A stretch of DNA of 27,104 bases from Mansonella perstans (GCA_037074765.1 JBAMDO010000395.1:1-27104), one strand, 5' to 3'. Shown: positions 1-12,109, counted from the first letter of the stretch. Made by a program: numbers and translations. Notes: generated by a model not told the origin, from the letters alone.

Positions 1-97
1 ATAAAATAAAAGAAGAAAGTAGCAACTATTTAGGATTGCGTAGTACAATAACTGCATCGTTTATCATGCGACATTTTCTCAATAAAAAGAATCCTAC

Positions 98-3000
98 CTT
101 TGCAATTAAGTGTGAAACAAATTTTCCCGAGGCATGTACTGCAATTTTTTCATTTCTTGCCAACAATATCAGAAGTGTTAGAAGAAGACCAGAAGGTGGA
201 TCAGTGCATTCGCGTAATTGGCTCACTAATTGGTTTTCATAGGCTTTGATCAATTCTAAACTAAAAATAAAAACGAGAACTTCCAAAATTCATCGTAAAC
301 ATAGATGATAAAGCAACAGAATCCCAAAATTCTACATTTAAAAACACATCAACTCTCTGCAAAAGCACAGTAGTTAACGAAATCAAATTGAGCTGGGTAA
401 TTTGATTCGCTGAACTTAAGCAGAGATATAAACCTCCATTAAATTTCGTAAAAACTGCTCAACTAAAAACCTTCAATAAAGTGAAAAATGATATACAGTA
501 ATAATAAATTTGCTTGGAAGCAAAAGATCAGAAAACTTCAGTGAATTAATTCATAAAATAATGATCATATCAATAAGGAATGCAAAAACAGACGTGTCTG
601 TGCAATATGTGATATGAATTATTTTTCTTTTTTTTTTTTTTTTTTTTTTTTTTGCGGAAATTCATGATAATTTGAAAGGAAGAAAAGTAACGTATAAACC
701 GTTGCTTTCTATCAGGCGCCTTTAAATTTAAAGCGCAAACAGCTGACGAACAAATGCCAAACACTGCATCATGAAATGATTCGAGATTCTTTGTCGACAA
801 TGCTGTGAACAATTTCTCAACTGCCTTACGACTTTCTACATTTTCAATATTCGCTATTGTTTCATTCCGAGCCTAAAATATGAAAATTAAGAACGAAAAT
901 GGACTCTGCAATAAAATATGTTAGCTGTCAGCTATATACTGCATTCGTTAAATTCGTAAATAAATTATAAGTACTTAGAAAATAAGCATGAACAAACTGG
1001 TAGCACATAGAAAAAATGGTTTGAGTAAGAATAATGAGTAAATAATCAATTCATTAGCAAAAATGCACTATCAACGTGAGATTAATCTGAATATGAAACA
1101 ATTAGTAACGATCATTAAATTTAAACAATTTCCAGTCAAAAGTATAATTCTTTTTTTCAGAACCATTTGCAAAAATAGTAACATCCATTACCTTTCCGGT
1201 AAGAGCATCAACATTTGGTGCTCTCGACAAATAAGACAATACTTTATTTGCAAAATATGTACATAATGTGCGAAGAAGATGTATCTTGAGATTAGCAGCT
1301 ACTGTATCTGAATTTATTTCTTTTTATACTATTTTCACAAAGAAAACAATTTTAAGTAATATATTATCTGAGTTTTTTCAAAATTTTTAAAAACCGATTG
1401 GAATGCTGCGCATTCATTGTTAACGAAAACTGTTGCAACAGCACAGTAATTCCTTTTTGGGATACTAATATCGTAACAAATATCTTCATTCATTTATATA
1501 AATGAAGCACTTATAAACATTAAATGCAGAATTTGGTGTCATTAGAAAATATTTTTATGCAAAAATATAACTAAAGTTAACCTTCGAAAGTAGCTGCGCC
1601 ATATTCAAAAATACAGATATTATCATATAGTGCACACAGTGTATCCTGCAGTTCTGCATGAGCACGTTTTTGATCTTGTACGGATATCGTCCTAACATTA
1701 TGCAGCAACAATTCTGTTCGAGCTTTCAATAAAGTTTCTGCTTTCGTCTTTATCTGCTCAGCAATATCTTGTAGCAATTCATTTGGTATATCACTCGTCC
1801 TTTTCAGTTCTTCGACCAGTTCCTCTTCTGATAATCTGATTTGCGGATCTAAATTTGTATTGAAGAAAAATAATTCAGCTGATATCGCAAACCATTTGAC
1901 TGAGTAAATCAGGGAAAAGTAAATAATTACCTAGTCATCGCCAAAAAATCTTTAAAATGATAGAAACTACTCAGAATTCGAATTAATTACAACACAAAAA
2001 CGCGTCCTTTTTTTTTGATCGAAATTAAAAAATATACCTGAAGTTGGTTCTTCAGAAGAGATCTCTTTCCCAACTTTTCCTTTCCCACCTTTACCTTTCT
2101 TGTTCTTCGCTGTATCCCAGTCCTCACTTTGTTTCTATAAGCAAATTTGTTTTTATAAGTAACCGACAAAAACAATATCTTTTCAATAAAGTACAACATA
2201 CCTTTTCCGGCTTTTTAGATGCTTTTTGTTTACCCCAGACAGAAACAATCTCTTCAGCCCGTGAATTGATAAAGCTATCCAAAGCTATCATTGCAAAGGA
2301 CTGAAGTTGCCGATCGTAGATATAGAAAGTATTAGAGACAAACAACCAATCCTTTAAAAATAACACATATGAGACCCTGTTCATGAGGTTCTTGTCAAAG
2401 AGAAAATTTGAAATGTGCTAGCTAGTAATCATATTTGTGGCAAACCTTCCTGTTCTTCATTAATAAAGCGACCGCTTGCTCAATATCTGCCTTACTTTGA
2501 ATAATATCCGGCAAATACAATCGGATATCAACAACCGACTTGGAAATCATCTAAAACACTGATAACGGTTAAGACTATAATAATTCTATGTTCTCCGTAT
2601 GATTCATACAAGACAGGAATCTCTAACAGGATACTAACTACATTCTAAAACAAATTTTACATTGGCCAACCTCTTCCTTCACAGTTGTTTCAATTTCATT
2701 CCAAACTTTTATGTTCATAACAGCAGAAGGAAAATATATTAATGTCGAATGCTCCTTATCCTCCAATATTTCGTTCATAAAAATCTTCGGCTCCGCTATG
2801 GAAAGTTTTTTGAATACTGCTAGTTCTGAAATTGTGAATTCGAAAATGGTCAATTAAAAAATGTTGCAAAAAACCATCTGCTTTTTTAAAATTTCCAAAA
2901 ACATGCTATGTAGTTAATAAATCAAAATATTACTCAACATTCCCTCCTGAAAGAAAGTCTTCCGTATATATTGCTTAACTAGAGTCGTATAAACGTTCGG

Positions 3001-4897
3001 GTGATACAAACAGTGACTTGAAGAGCGAGCACCAACTATTTTCCCGGGAACCTGAAAAATTGGTGATTCGAAGAAGGAATTGCAAAACTCCTGAACATTA
3101 ATAAAAATAACATAATTGATGGTTTAAATAAGTTATTAAAATAAGTTTAAATAAGTTCTCAAAAACAAGAATTTCAAAGAACCTATTATCTCGAGAGACA
3201 TTTGCTTAATTATAAGAATGGTACTTGTAGCCGCTATTTAGTTGTTGCAGACAAAACAAAATTTACATGATAATAAAGATAGTATCCCAAATTATGTTAC
3301 TTCTCAATAGAAAGAATTAGTCTTACACTGAGCATAAAAAAGTCAACAAATATAAGTCTGCAATGGCAGTAGCATTGATAAGTAGTATTTTTCGTCCCTT
3401 GAAAAAGTTACAAACATGCAAAGGAACTTTTTTATGAGATACACTTCAAAGAACTGATTTTTGTAAAAGAACCTGTTTAATTGCATCAAGTTCATCAAAA
3501 AGTGACCAAAATATTGCACTTGTCAATTGTAATTCAGACTGCAACCTAGTCACCGGTGTAACTCTGAAAAAAAAAATACAATAAAATCATATTTCTCTCT
3601 TTGAATCAACATTTCAAAATAAAACATCATGACAAACTTGGTTAATCCACAAAGCATAGCTCTAATGATATTTCGTACAGCAGATAAATAAGATCGAGTA
3701 TAAAGTGCATCACCATCGCGTATAGCATCAACCTTTGAGCCAACTTCTACCAGAACTAAACTATTCAATATTTCAGTCGGTAAATCCCATGCTTTTGTTA
3801 ATTGCGATATGGAAACGATGCCAGCATCCATTAGTCGCTCATTCAGGCCTTTACACAACACATCTATATAATCCCTGAAAAAAATTTATTGCACTGTATG
3901 CTAGAAAAGAAAATAGATTAAGTGTAAGTAAATAAAATAAGCAGCTCTAAAAGTTAACATCACCTCTAATTACAATGTCAGTGGAAAAGTTTCATGAGAA
4001 GGAATATTTTATGGTTGACAGTTAATGTTTGTGGAAAAAAACTTAAGGAAACTTTGCTTAGAAAGATTGACTATTGCTATTTTTCTAATCAATGAGCTGA
4101 AATGAAAAACTACCAATATTTTACGAAAAATATTATAGATGTTAGAAAAAAAAAAGTGAAATAACATATTTGGAAATTAGTTCAGCGTTGCAAAGTATAA
4201 AATTCGATGACTGCCTCGAAATGATAGTTACAGCATTTTCAATATGCTCGTAATCAACATTCAAAGTATGTGCCAAATCATATAGTGAAACTCGACCTTC
4301 TAAAACAAACAAGTAGAATTTGCTCACAAATACTCATATTTCATCAATTGTTTTTAGTTTTTCTATTAAGAATAAATATATAGGTTATACTTTTAAATGG
4401 AACCTCAAGTCTATCTAGTACTAAATTATGGATATCAACATAAAAGCTTTGCAATGATATATACAAAAAACAAAAATCTAGTTGAGCATGTCGAGCAAAT
4501 TTAATTATCTGTGAATAAAAGTTTAGATTACAAAAAAAAAAGTGAAAAAATATATACCTCGACCGATGCATTCATTTTTCACTTCAGTTAGTAAATGATT
4601 ACGAGTAACATATTCTTTGCCATCAGTGGTGAATAGAATATCGATAGCTTTTGATTTGGTTAGCATCGATATCAACTCAACGCAGTTATTCTCCGATAAT
4701 CTTCAAAAAATAGTTGAATTTTAATGATGGCACAAGAAATACCTCATTTTCGATGTTTTTTTTTTTTTTTTTTTTTAAATCTCAGGTGGACTTCAAAAAA
4801 AAAAACAATAAGGAATATACTTTTTCGAACTTTCCGCTAGCTGTATTCGTTGAAAATCAGCTGCTAAACGCTGTATATCTGCCCATGTTGCACTCAT
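98..4897 (-). CDS. ufl-1: E3 UFM1-protein ligase 1 (UFL1), C-terminus cut by window
   Basis: UFL1 attaches UFM1 to substrates such as ribosomal protein uL24/RPL26 at the ER, working with UFC1 and DDRGK1. Fourteen exons read on the minus strand: 4897-4821, 4700-4558, 4299-4170, 3874-3638, 3563-3473, 3051-2934, 2825-2671, 2550-2446, 2351-2202, 2134-2038, 1848-1582, 1307-1192, 872-700, 260-98, giving 674 residues against about 794 in human. The N-terminus MSATWADIQRLAADFQRIQL is close to the human MADAWEEIRRLAADF start. Further matches are LSENNCVELI, TDGKEYVTRNHL (about 26-55), GRVSLYDLAHTLNVDYEHIEN (about 75-95), a Lys/Gly-rich linker (about 411-422) and ELQDTLCALYDNICIFEYG near 510. The exon 3/4 junction needs a non-GT donor. 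The last exon ends at a good GT donor at 97-96, so the C-terminal 60-110 residues lie outside the window. Identity is sure; single-base exon borders are hand-made. Confidence 0.93.
628..653. repeat. Poly(T) tract in UFL1 intron 13
   Basis: Twenty-six consecutive T on the plus strand (poly-A on the coding strand of UFL1) inside the intron between exons 13 and 14. Such a tract is prone to length error in sequencing and to slippage. It explains the Lys-rich antisense reading through this stretch. Confidence 0.9.
4756..4776. repeat. Poly(T) tract in UFL1 intron 1
   Basis: Twenty-one consecutive T on the plus strand, between UFL1 exons 1 and 2. It gives a false Phe-rich plus-strand reading and has no visible function. 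Confidence 0.85.
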
Positions 4898-4904
4898 TTT
4901 CGAA

Positions 4905-4915
4905 ACTGAAATAAA
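4905..4915 (-). promoter_or_regulatory. Candidate trans-splice acceptor of UFL1
   Basis: On the minus strand a pyrimidine-rich tract ends in ATTTCAG, with the AG at 4907-4906. It lies 8 bases before the UFL1 ATG at 4897, and no coding exon is visible just upstream. This fits a spliced-leader acceptor giving a leader TTTCGAAA before ATG. It could also be a cis acceptor of an unseen 5' UTR exon. Confidence 0.55.
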
Positions 4916-5800
4916 TAGAAATCCTTCCAAAAGCAAAAATAGAATCTCACTTTCAGAGCAACTCAAAAATACGTGAAGAGAAAACATCATCTTACAACTA
5001 TTAAGCAAATGTTGAGCAAACTATGTTTCGCTCCCATGATAAAAAGATTAGAAAATACCACCATTGTTTACAGCAAATTCTGAAACTAATGTAGCATAAC
5101 TTCGAGAAGTCTTGCCATATCATATTTCTCGTTTGCTATCTGAATTATCACTGAAATTCCTTACTTCATAATCAGTCTATCAATTTCTCTCAAAGTAATT
5201 CTTAAAATTTCAACAAACAATGAAAAGATGTTACAACAATTAAAACATATAATTTATTATCCTTTTATCATAAAAAAATATCAAAGCTGAATATTGTTGT
5301 AGAAAACATTGATTACTCATAAGGACAATGATTAACAGATTCATAAATTAACACAAATAGATATACAATAATCGTTTGAAGCAATAATAACTTTAGAAAA
5401 TTCAAGACCTAAGAAAATCGAATTTTTTGAAATTATAAGTGGAATTCGGAGCTTAAACTATTCGATGATTAAAATGTTGAAAATATTGTGGAAAAAATCT
5501 GATAAATGAACGGAACAAGAAATTTATGGAATGAAAATAACATACATTACACCAAACCCATGAAAAACGAATCCCACTTATTTCACGAAAGTTAATATCT
5601 AAAAATTTCAATAAATTTAGAGTAGTAAGAGTGAAATAAGAAGGATTTATAATCTAAAATACGTGAACAATATATAACCATTATACAAGATATGTTTGTT
5701 CTTTAGTGATATTGTATATTACCATACTAGATGACGCAGAAGCCTCTCCTAAGAAGGTAGTTAATTCCGATGAAACACCGCAATCAAAGGCAATCACTGT
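4906..5800. other. COG2-UFL1 intergenic region (0.9 kb)
   Basis: AT-rich sequence between the COG2 stop codon and the UFL1 trans-splice acceptor, both on the minus strand. No convincing exon, RNA gene or repeat was seen. If the pair is an operon, this is the intercistronic spacer; otherwise it holds the UFL1 promoter and the COG2 3' UTR. Confidence 0.6.
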
Positions 5801-8800
5801 TCATGCTTCATTCGTAATGTCAACATTACTAGGTATTGACTGAATTGGATTGAGGATTTGAATCGTTTCTGCTGAAGGATTTGTACGCAACATTAATGCA
5901 TCTAAATGTGATGTTTCAATGTCACATGATGCCGCCAATGTTTTAAAATAGTCCAAATCTAACAAAAGTTGCCGCCTTATTTTGTTTTCATCTGTATCGA
6001 TGCTATTCTCATTTATGGCCATTGATTTTCGCTTAAAATGCTGCAAACTTGTCTCCGTTTGCTCAACAGATTTGAGAACCTAAAATTGTTTAAAAAAACT
6101 ACATGTTTTAATGATCACAACAAAACATTATCATAAAAAGCAAGTTGTATAAATTTTTTGAATAACATAATGGTGGATTTTCAATAGGATACGCAATTTT
6201 TGATGATTAAAACTCTATCAGTAGTTCTGTTAAGCAGAGACATAATGAAAAGATAAGACTATAAAAAATACTTCGTTCATCTTCACGGAAAACGTCTCTA
6301 ACAATTCAGCAAATATTTGTTTGTACACAGATGTAACATTTTCTTCATTCCAACAACAGCGATTCATTTCATCCTGTAATTTCATGGTAATGACAAAAAA
6401 TAATTTAAGAAATAGATACACTGATTTCTAGGATACACTGATTTGGAAATTAATTAAAATGAACATCTTCACAATATTTCGGAAATTTAGAAAAATTATT
6501 CTGAAATAAACCTTGAACAATTTCAGCGCAGCGGATGTTTCACTGACATACGGTGATATTTCTGTTGGTGCAGGCTTTTTCGTCCAGCGATATTGGCGAG
6601 GAATTCCGCAAACACCATCCAAAATCTGAAAAGTTATGTAATAAACTATAGCACATTTAAATGTATGTAACATCAAACCACGCCGTTAACAACTCTGCTA
6701 TTTAAGCACTTCGCAAGAATAAAGTTCGAATATTGTACAACAAACATATACTCTTCCAATACCTTGCTTTATTCCTTCCAATAATTAAAATAAGAATGCC
6801 TAAAAGATTAAAAACGAAATTCTTTCACTTTCTTAAATGCAACACTTTCACGCATTGAACTTTGCAGTTGAAACGATCAACATTTATTTTGATGTTTCAC
6901 TGACGTATGGCGATATTTCTATTGGTGCAGCCTTGCATGTTACCGTCGTTGCGACCGAGAAAATCATGTAAGTGATATTCTTGGGTAAAATAACAGTAAT
7001 TTTATATTGGCTAATTAAAGTGGTGCACATTATATAAACAATGAACACTGAAGGAAAATTAGCCATTATGCAAAATATCCTATGAATTCGATGGATTTAA
7101 AAAATTGCACCATTAATTAATAAAATAAAAAAGCACCTTTGCCAAAGATGTAACGGCATCTTTGATGATGAATTTTTCGAATTCGCGCATCCTTTCAGTC
7201 ATCTGAGTTGAAAAAACTGACAAACATTGTCCAAACATTGTCACATCCAACTGGAATTTCATTATTAATAAATCATCAACAAATGATGAAAAACCGTTTA
7301 AAAAAAGTAAGAACTTCTCATACCTCATGTTCGCGAATTTTTGGCCAAATTGATGACCGTGCAATTCCAAAAACTCGACTATCAACAGTCATACAATCAG
7401 CATATAAAGCACAAAACATGCGCCAAATTTCGAAATTTTCAGGTGCCTTCCTGTCAGTCCAGTAATAACTGAAAATATGTTGTATGAACTGCTAGAGTCA
7501 GATAAAAACAATCCTCCTTTGCATCTGCTATGGAATTTCAAAGTTACCTGAAACCGTCATCACAAAACATTGAGAAGCAATTGACCTCTTAATTCCTTCG
7601 ATCCACTCCAAATATCTGGTGAGAACTTTAAGCGTAAAATCCCACAGTCTGTCAATTAAAGTTGGAAGGTAAACTTCGTCGGACCAAATCCTTTCCAAAG
7701 TGTTGATGACAAGCTTCGAAAAATCATAAAAGATTTCCTCTTTCCACTCTTCTTTTTTCTCATTAGAGGCCAGTTTAAGAACGGAAGGATCAAGCTGATC
7801 CTTTAATTGTGACAGAAAGTGTTGTGTCTCCAGCTTGAAATATACAACCAAATTGAATCTGTTACGTATCATCCGTAAAACAGTGCACGATTTGGCAGCA
7901 TCAGGCCAGTTACTGATGAAATCACAGGTTTTCTTATAACATCGATGAAAAAGGCGATTATCGCTTGGGACAATAACAGAACTAAAATGCTGAAAAAAAT
8001 TGTGTATTGAAACAACTTGTACATTTTTAAATTTATTTAATAATCAACAAATCTGTTTTTTCGCCGAAATTCCGACCCGAATAAGCATAATCAGAAAAAA
8101 AAGAAAAATTAATACTTTGGAAGCCATTAAAACAACCTGATCGAGGGATGAGACAGCGAAAGTGAGAAGACATTTGTCTAGAAATAATGAAATATTTGTG
8201 GACGACACGCCACTATTCTCCATTTTTTGGATCCAATCTTCTCTAAGCTATAAATCAGTTGGTATCAACTTTCAAAGCTATAGCAAAGATTTAAGATGAA
8301 TTTAGGACCAAATCAATTTTACATTTTAGAAATGAAATGCCTGTCCATTACTGAACAAATAATTCTGAATAAGTGAAACAAGTTTTCACTTATTTAGAAT
8401 TATTCTGCTTCAAATGAAATAATATAGTCACGATTTGAATTTACTTCGAACGAAAGTTTTAATTAATGTTATGGAAAGAATTGCCTTATAAAACAACCTA
8501 ACATAAGAAATTAAAAGTATCTACCTTCCGAAGGTTTGTGTATAATTTATCCAGAAAATCTTCCAAGTTGTGTGTTGGTTCACCAATGTGTGGAGCAATA
8601 AGTTCAGTCATTACACAAGTAACAGCTGAATCAGTACTTTTACTCAGTGTAATTATACCAAGAAGCTGTTTAATGAAGCGACAATCACCTTTGAGATCTT
8701 GTACAAGCCAACATTCTGTCAGTTTACGAACATAAGTCAAACAGACAGCATATGCAGCCGATATCTAAAATTATATCCGCAAAATAAAAGATGAAAGTAA

Positions 8801-10390
8801 TCTGAGAAAGATGTTTTGTAATAAACCAAACTGACCTTATCATCGATACTGTCTACCTTGCCAAACCATAAAACCATATCGACGACTGCATCAGCAAAAC
8901 TTTGTAACCTATAAACATTATTTACTTTATTCCGAAACTGCACACTATCACGATGAAAAACTATATGTTAATTCACTTGCAGTACCAGTAATTTATCACA
9001 AATATGAAAAATGAATAAACTAAAATAAACGTTAAAAATGGATCCTGCAACACAGTTGATATATATCTAAACTGTTTCTTATAAGCTGCTAGGGAAAATG
9101 ATATCCAAATTTAAGAAATGAAAAATCGTGAATAATAATGTTTCGTCTATTCTAAGCAATAGCAACGACAGTGCATTCATTCCCATCATAATCAACATTT
9201 TATCATTTTCGGCTTGACAACCAGTAAAAGCAAAATAAAACTAAAGCATAATTTACCAAAACTGTTCCATCTCTGTTGGATAGCTGGCAATTTTATCGGC
9301 TAACCGTTCGATTGATTTTATCAGGAAAATCTGTCCACGGATTTCCCACTGGGCTTTTCGGCATGCAATGAGTTCTATAGTTTTCTGTTCAACGTATTCA
9401 GCAGATTGCTTTACATTCTGTGTACTGATACAGAAATCATGCCATATTGTCTGCAAATAAGAATTATTTCTCAAAGATTTCATTTTTAGATTATCGAGTT
9501 AGAAATATTAATGATCATGATCCATGTTATTAAACATGTTTCTTTCCTCAAAAAGGAGGAAAAAAACTAGTAACAGTAAAAAAGTAAAACTGTTTCTCTA
9601 TTGCTCAGTATCTTTTCTTGAATAAAATGATCACCTCAATATCTTTAGTCAGTTTGTCAATTGTTTCCTTCAGTCCTACAAGATTCGATGACAAATTCAC
9701 AAAATCGGCATAATCATCATTGATGAGTTCGATCATCGAATTTTGCACAATTTTTAGGTAAACTCGTAAATCGTTATGAATTTGCTGTAGACTAGCTCGT
9801 CGTCGAGCTAAATTCAGAAATCTTTCCACATTAAAATCCGTCCGACTGAAGTGATCCTAAAATAAAACAATTGTTCCTAAAAACTTCCGCTCATTCTTTA
9901 TCACTTAGCTTCAAAAATCACTTCAATATTGCTATTTTATTGAAATCAGTCGAAAAATATGAATTCTAAAAACCTCTATTAAGCTAAATAAGTATTTCTA
10001 TAATATGAATGATGAAAATAAAGGATAAAAATTCAACCCTACTGAAAAGTATAAATGCTGGTAAAAATAAATGAAATGCTTATTTAGAATGCACACAAAC
10101 CTAACGCTATAGAAGCAGTGTGAATAAAGCATTGAAATATTCGTCTATCTATTCAAAAATATTTTAAATATGAGAACTTAAGATAGCACACGCAAAATTA
10201 TAACTGTTTGAAACTTCATTTCTGCTACTCAAATATCTCTTGATGTCGTAAACTCGAAATATGAAAATAAAAACAACACCTTATTAAAACACAGATGCGA
10301 TTCGGTCGGCAAATTTAATTGCGATGCAAAAATTGCGTGATTCGCCTTTGTATTTCCGCCACTCGATGTTACCTTCGTCATTGTTTCCAT
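5801..10390 (-). CDS. cogc-2: Conserved oligomeric Golgi complex subunit 2 (COG2)
   Basis: COG2 is a lobe-A subunit of the COG tether, which captures retrograde vesicles inside the Golgi and maintains glycosylation enzymes. Twelve minus-strand exons: 10390-10280, 9856-9635, 9450-9257, 8908-8836, 8764-8525, 8247-8137, 7989-7586, 7468-7324, 7250-7137, 6625-6512, 6373-6272, 6079-5801. These give 702 residues against about 738 in human. Diagnostic matches are LPTESHLCFNK then DHFSRTDFNVERF (about 27-50), SMIELINDDYADFVNLSSNL (about 77-96), WSDEVYLPTLIDRLW in exon 7, GIPRQYRW (about 544-551) and NKIRRQLLLDLDYF near 640. Helical, coiled-coil-like composition fits the family. The start is the first ATG after a splice-type AG. 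Exon 7 must use the donor at 7585 (AAGAG|GTCAAT); a stronger-looking donor at 7547 breaks the frame. Confidence 0.93.
6891..6930 (-). pseudogene. Decayed duplicate of COG2 exon 10
   Basis: Forty bases inside COG2 intron 9 match exon 10 (6573-6534) at 36 of 40 positions, in the same orientation. The copy reads AAPIEISPYVSETS against PAPTEISPYVSETS in the exon. Three of the four differences are synonymous. The copy is followed at once by an in-frame TAA, and no GT donor or good acceptor flanks it, so it looks like a partial exon duplication now decaying rather than a usable alternative exon. Confidence 0.7.
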
Positions 10391-10403
10391 CGCTGTAAAA
10401 TAT
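10391..10403 (-). promoter_or_regulatory. Candidate trans-splice acceptor of COG2
   Basis: The minus strand reads TTTATATTTTACAG, then CG, then the COG2 ATG at 10390. The AG lies only 2 bases before the start codon, with no possible coding exon immediately upstream. This is the classic geometry of a nematode spliced-leader acceptor with a very short native leader. Confidence 0.65.
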
Positions 10404-10745
10404 AAAATAAAAAGTCAAGAAAGTAAACCATAAATCTAAAAAATGAAAAAACGTTTCTATATTTTGGTATTTGAAAGGAAAGTAGTGCAAAACCGCATCT
10501 GCAAAAATTAAAATAAAACGAAAAGTTTCGAAAAACAAATTGAAAAGCATTTGAAACAACTCAGAAGAATAATTTTTTATCATACCATTTGTAGAAATGA
10601 ATATAATTAAAATACAATAAAGTTAACTAATTATATAGAGAGAAAATAATGTTAGTAGCGATTAATTGCAGAAAACTGAAATATGATGATTGTGTCGCGA
10701 AAGTCGCGAAATTTAAAATAAGATCATAAGGAATATATTCCGTGA

Positions 10746-11208
10746 TGTTACTTTTGAATATTTTTTCACATATTATAATTATTCTCACATACTATAATTG
10801 TATCTGTTCTAAAACTTTATGTCATTATCTATAATTTATTTGACTTTAAGTACCTTTCATCGCCAGATCCCGTGTCTTCCCCTTACTATTTCTCATCTTA
10901 GCACACCATGATCTGGTCTATTAAGTCATTAATCGGACTATATGAAAGGATTTCTGGTCATCAAATTACCAGATCCGCCCCTTCTCGACTATATAAACTG
11001 TTCCATCTTCCATAATCTTCATTCTGTTCAGCTCAACAGTCTTCAGTCTATTCAGTTAACTATTAACTGCTATATTCTGTTAACCTTTCGTTCACTTATT
11101 ATTCAAGTTACTTTGCGTTCAAATAAAGGGTTTTGTTACCCAAAACTCAAGGAAGCTCCACAACTCAACGCACTAGTGTTAGTGCCAAACAAGATTCCCC
11201 CACTCACA
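10746..11208 (+). mobile_element. Possible LTR of a retrotransposon (solo or remnant)
   Basis: A block richer in GC than its surroundings starts TGTTAC and ends CTCACA, with TATATAAA at 10990-10997 and AATAAA at 11122-11127. That order and spacing match the U3-R-U5 layout of an LTR. Four bases after the proposed end comes TTGCGCCCAACA (11212-11223), resembling a lysine-tRNA primer binding site (TGGCGCCCAAC). An 8-bp inverted repeat GATCTGGT/ACCAGATC lies at 10910-10917 and 10968-10975 in the U3 part. No gag/pol reading and no second LTR are present, and no clear target-site duplication was found, so the borders are uncertain. Confidence 0.42.
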
Positions 11209-11388
11209 CGGTTGCGCCCAACATTTTTTCCCGACTGATTGTTGATTGGAAAGCTCATATCATGGAAATATTATCCTTAAGAATGAAGAATCAATTTTGA
11301 ACGACATTAATTAGTTCCATACTTCTGTCATTTCATTGACTAATAAACTCGTTCAGTCATGTATCGTGGATTATTTAGAGATTGCCTT

Positions 11389-11538
11389 ACAGATAACTAT
11401 ACTAATCAAACTACACTAATTACAGGTAACTATACTAATTAAACTACACCAACTACAGGTAACTATATTAATTAAACTACACTAACTGCAGGTAACTATA
11501 CTGATTAAACTACACTAATTACAGGTAACCATACTAAA
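11389..11538. repeat. 33-bp tandem repeat, about 4.5 copies
   Basis: Units begin at 11389, 11422, 11455, 11488 and a partial one at 11521, each opening ACAGGTAACTATACTAAT with a few substitutions. A minisatellite with no coding sense. Confidence 0.9.
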
Positions 11539-11686
11539 ATATATTAGTGAATGAGATTGTCCTACAGATACATATATTAACAAATAAATGTCCTAAATAA
11601 GACAGAAATAACCCTTCTCAGCAATTACTTTCGTTATATGCTTTAATGATGTAGGTACAAAATTGAGGTAGAGCTTATTTGCGGCA

Positions 11687-11746
11687 AAATTTCAAATTTT
11701 TACCAGTAACAAATAGAAATTTCAAATTTTTACCAGTAACAAATAG
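11687..11746. repeat. 30-bp direct tandem duplication
   Basis: Two identical adjacent copies, 11687-11716 and 11717-11746, containing TTTTTACCAGTAAC. Perfect identity suggests recent duplication. Confidence 0.9.
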
Positions 11747-12001
11747 AGAGAATGAAGATAGCGTTGAAGAAATTTGGATGCCAAAAAGCGGAAAATGTAT
11801 TGATGATATGTTTATGCTTAAATTTGCTTAAATTCCACTGACACGGAAGGTATCAACGATGAAACACGACAGAGTGGTTGAAACCATGAAAGATATTGTT
11901 GACTGATATATGATGTCTCCTGCAACAGGTATATTATACATCATTGGATGGTTTTTAAAATTTGACAGCCTACTTAAATTTATTATATTTCCTGTCACAT
12001 A

Positions 12002-12109
12002 ACATTTCTACGCGAAAAACAATGCGAGAGATATCACGTAATATTTCTACGCGAAAAACAATGCGAGAGATATCACGTAACATTTCTACGCGAAAAACAA
12101 CACGAGAGA
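12002..12109. repeat. 39-bp tandem repeat, about 2.8 copies
   Basis: Copies start at 12002, 12041 and 12080, each containing TTTCTACGCGAAAAACAA. The unit is divisible by three, which leaves a repetitive minus-strand reading open (RIVFRVEM-type), but there is no sign of a gene. Confidence 0.88.

Noticed and set aside
3875..4169. U12-type AT-AC intron in UFL1
   Set aside because: The donor ATATGT is not ATATCC, the acceptor is CAG not AC, and nematodes are generally held to lack the minor spliceosome.
4714..4914. 66-residue plus-strand reading
   Set aside because: Built on a poly(T) tract and antisense to UFL1 exon 1.
10942..11238. 98-residue plus-strand open reading
   Set aside because: It lies across the LTR-like block with its TATA box and poly(A) signal; no domain or splice continuity.
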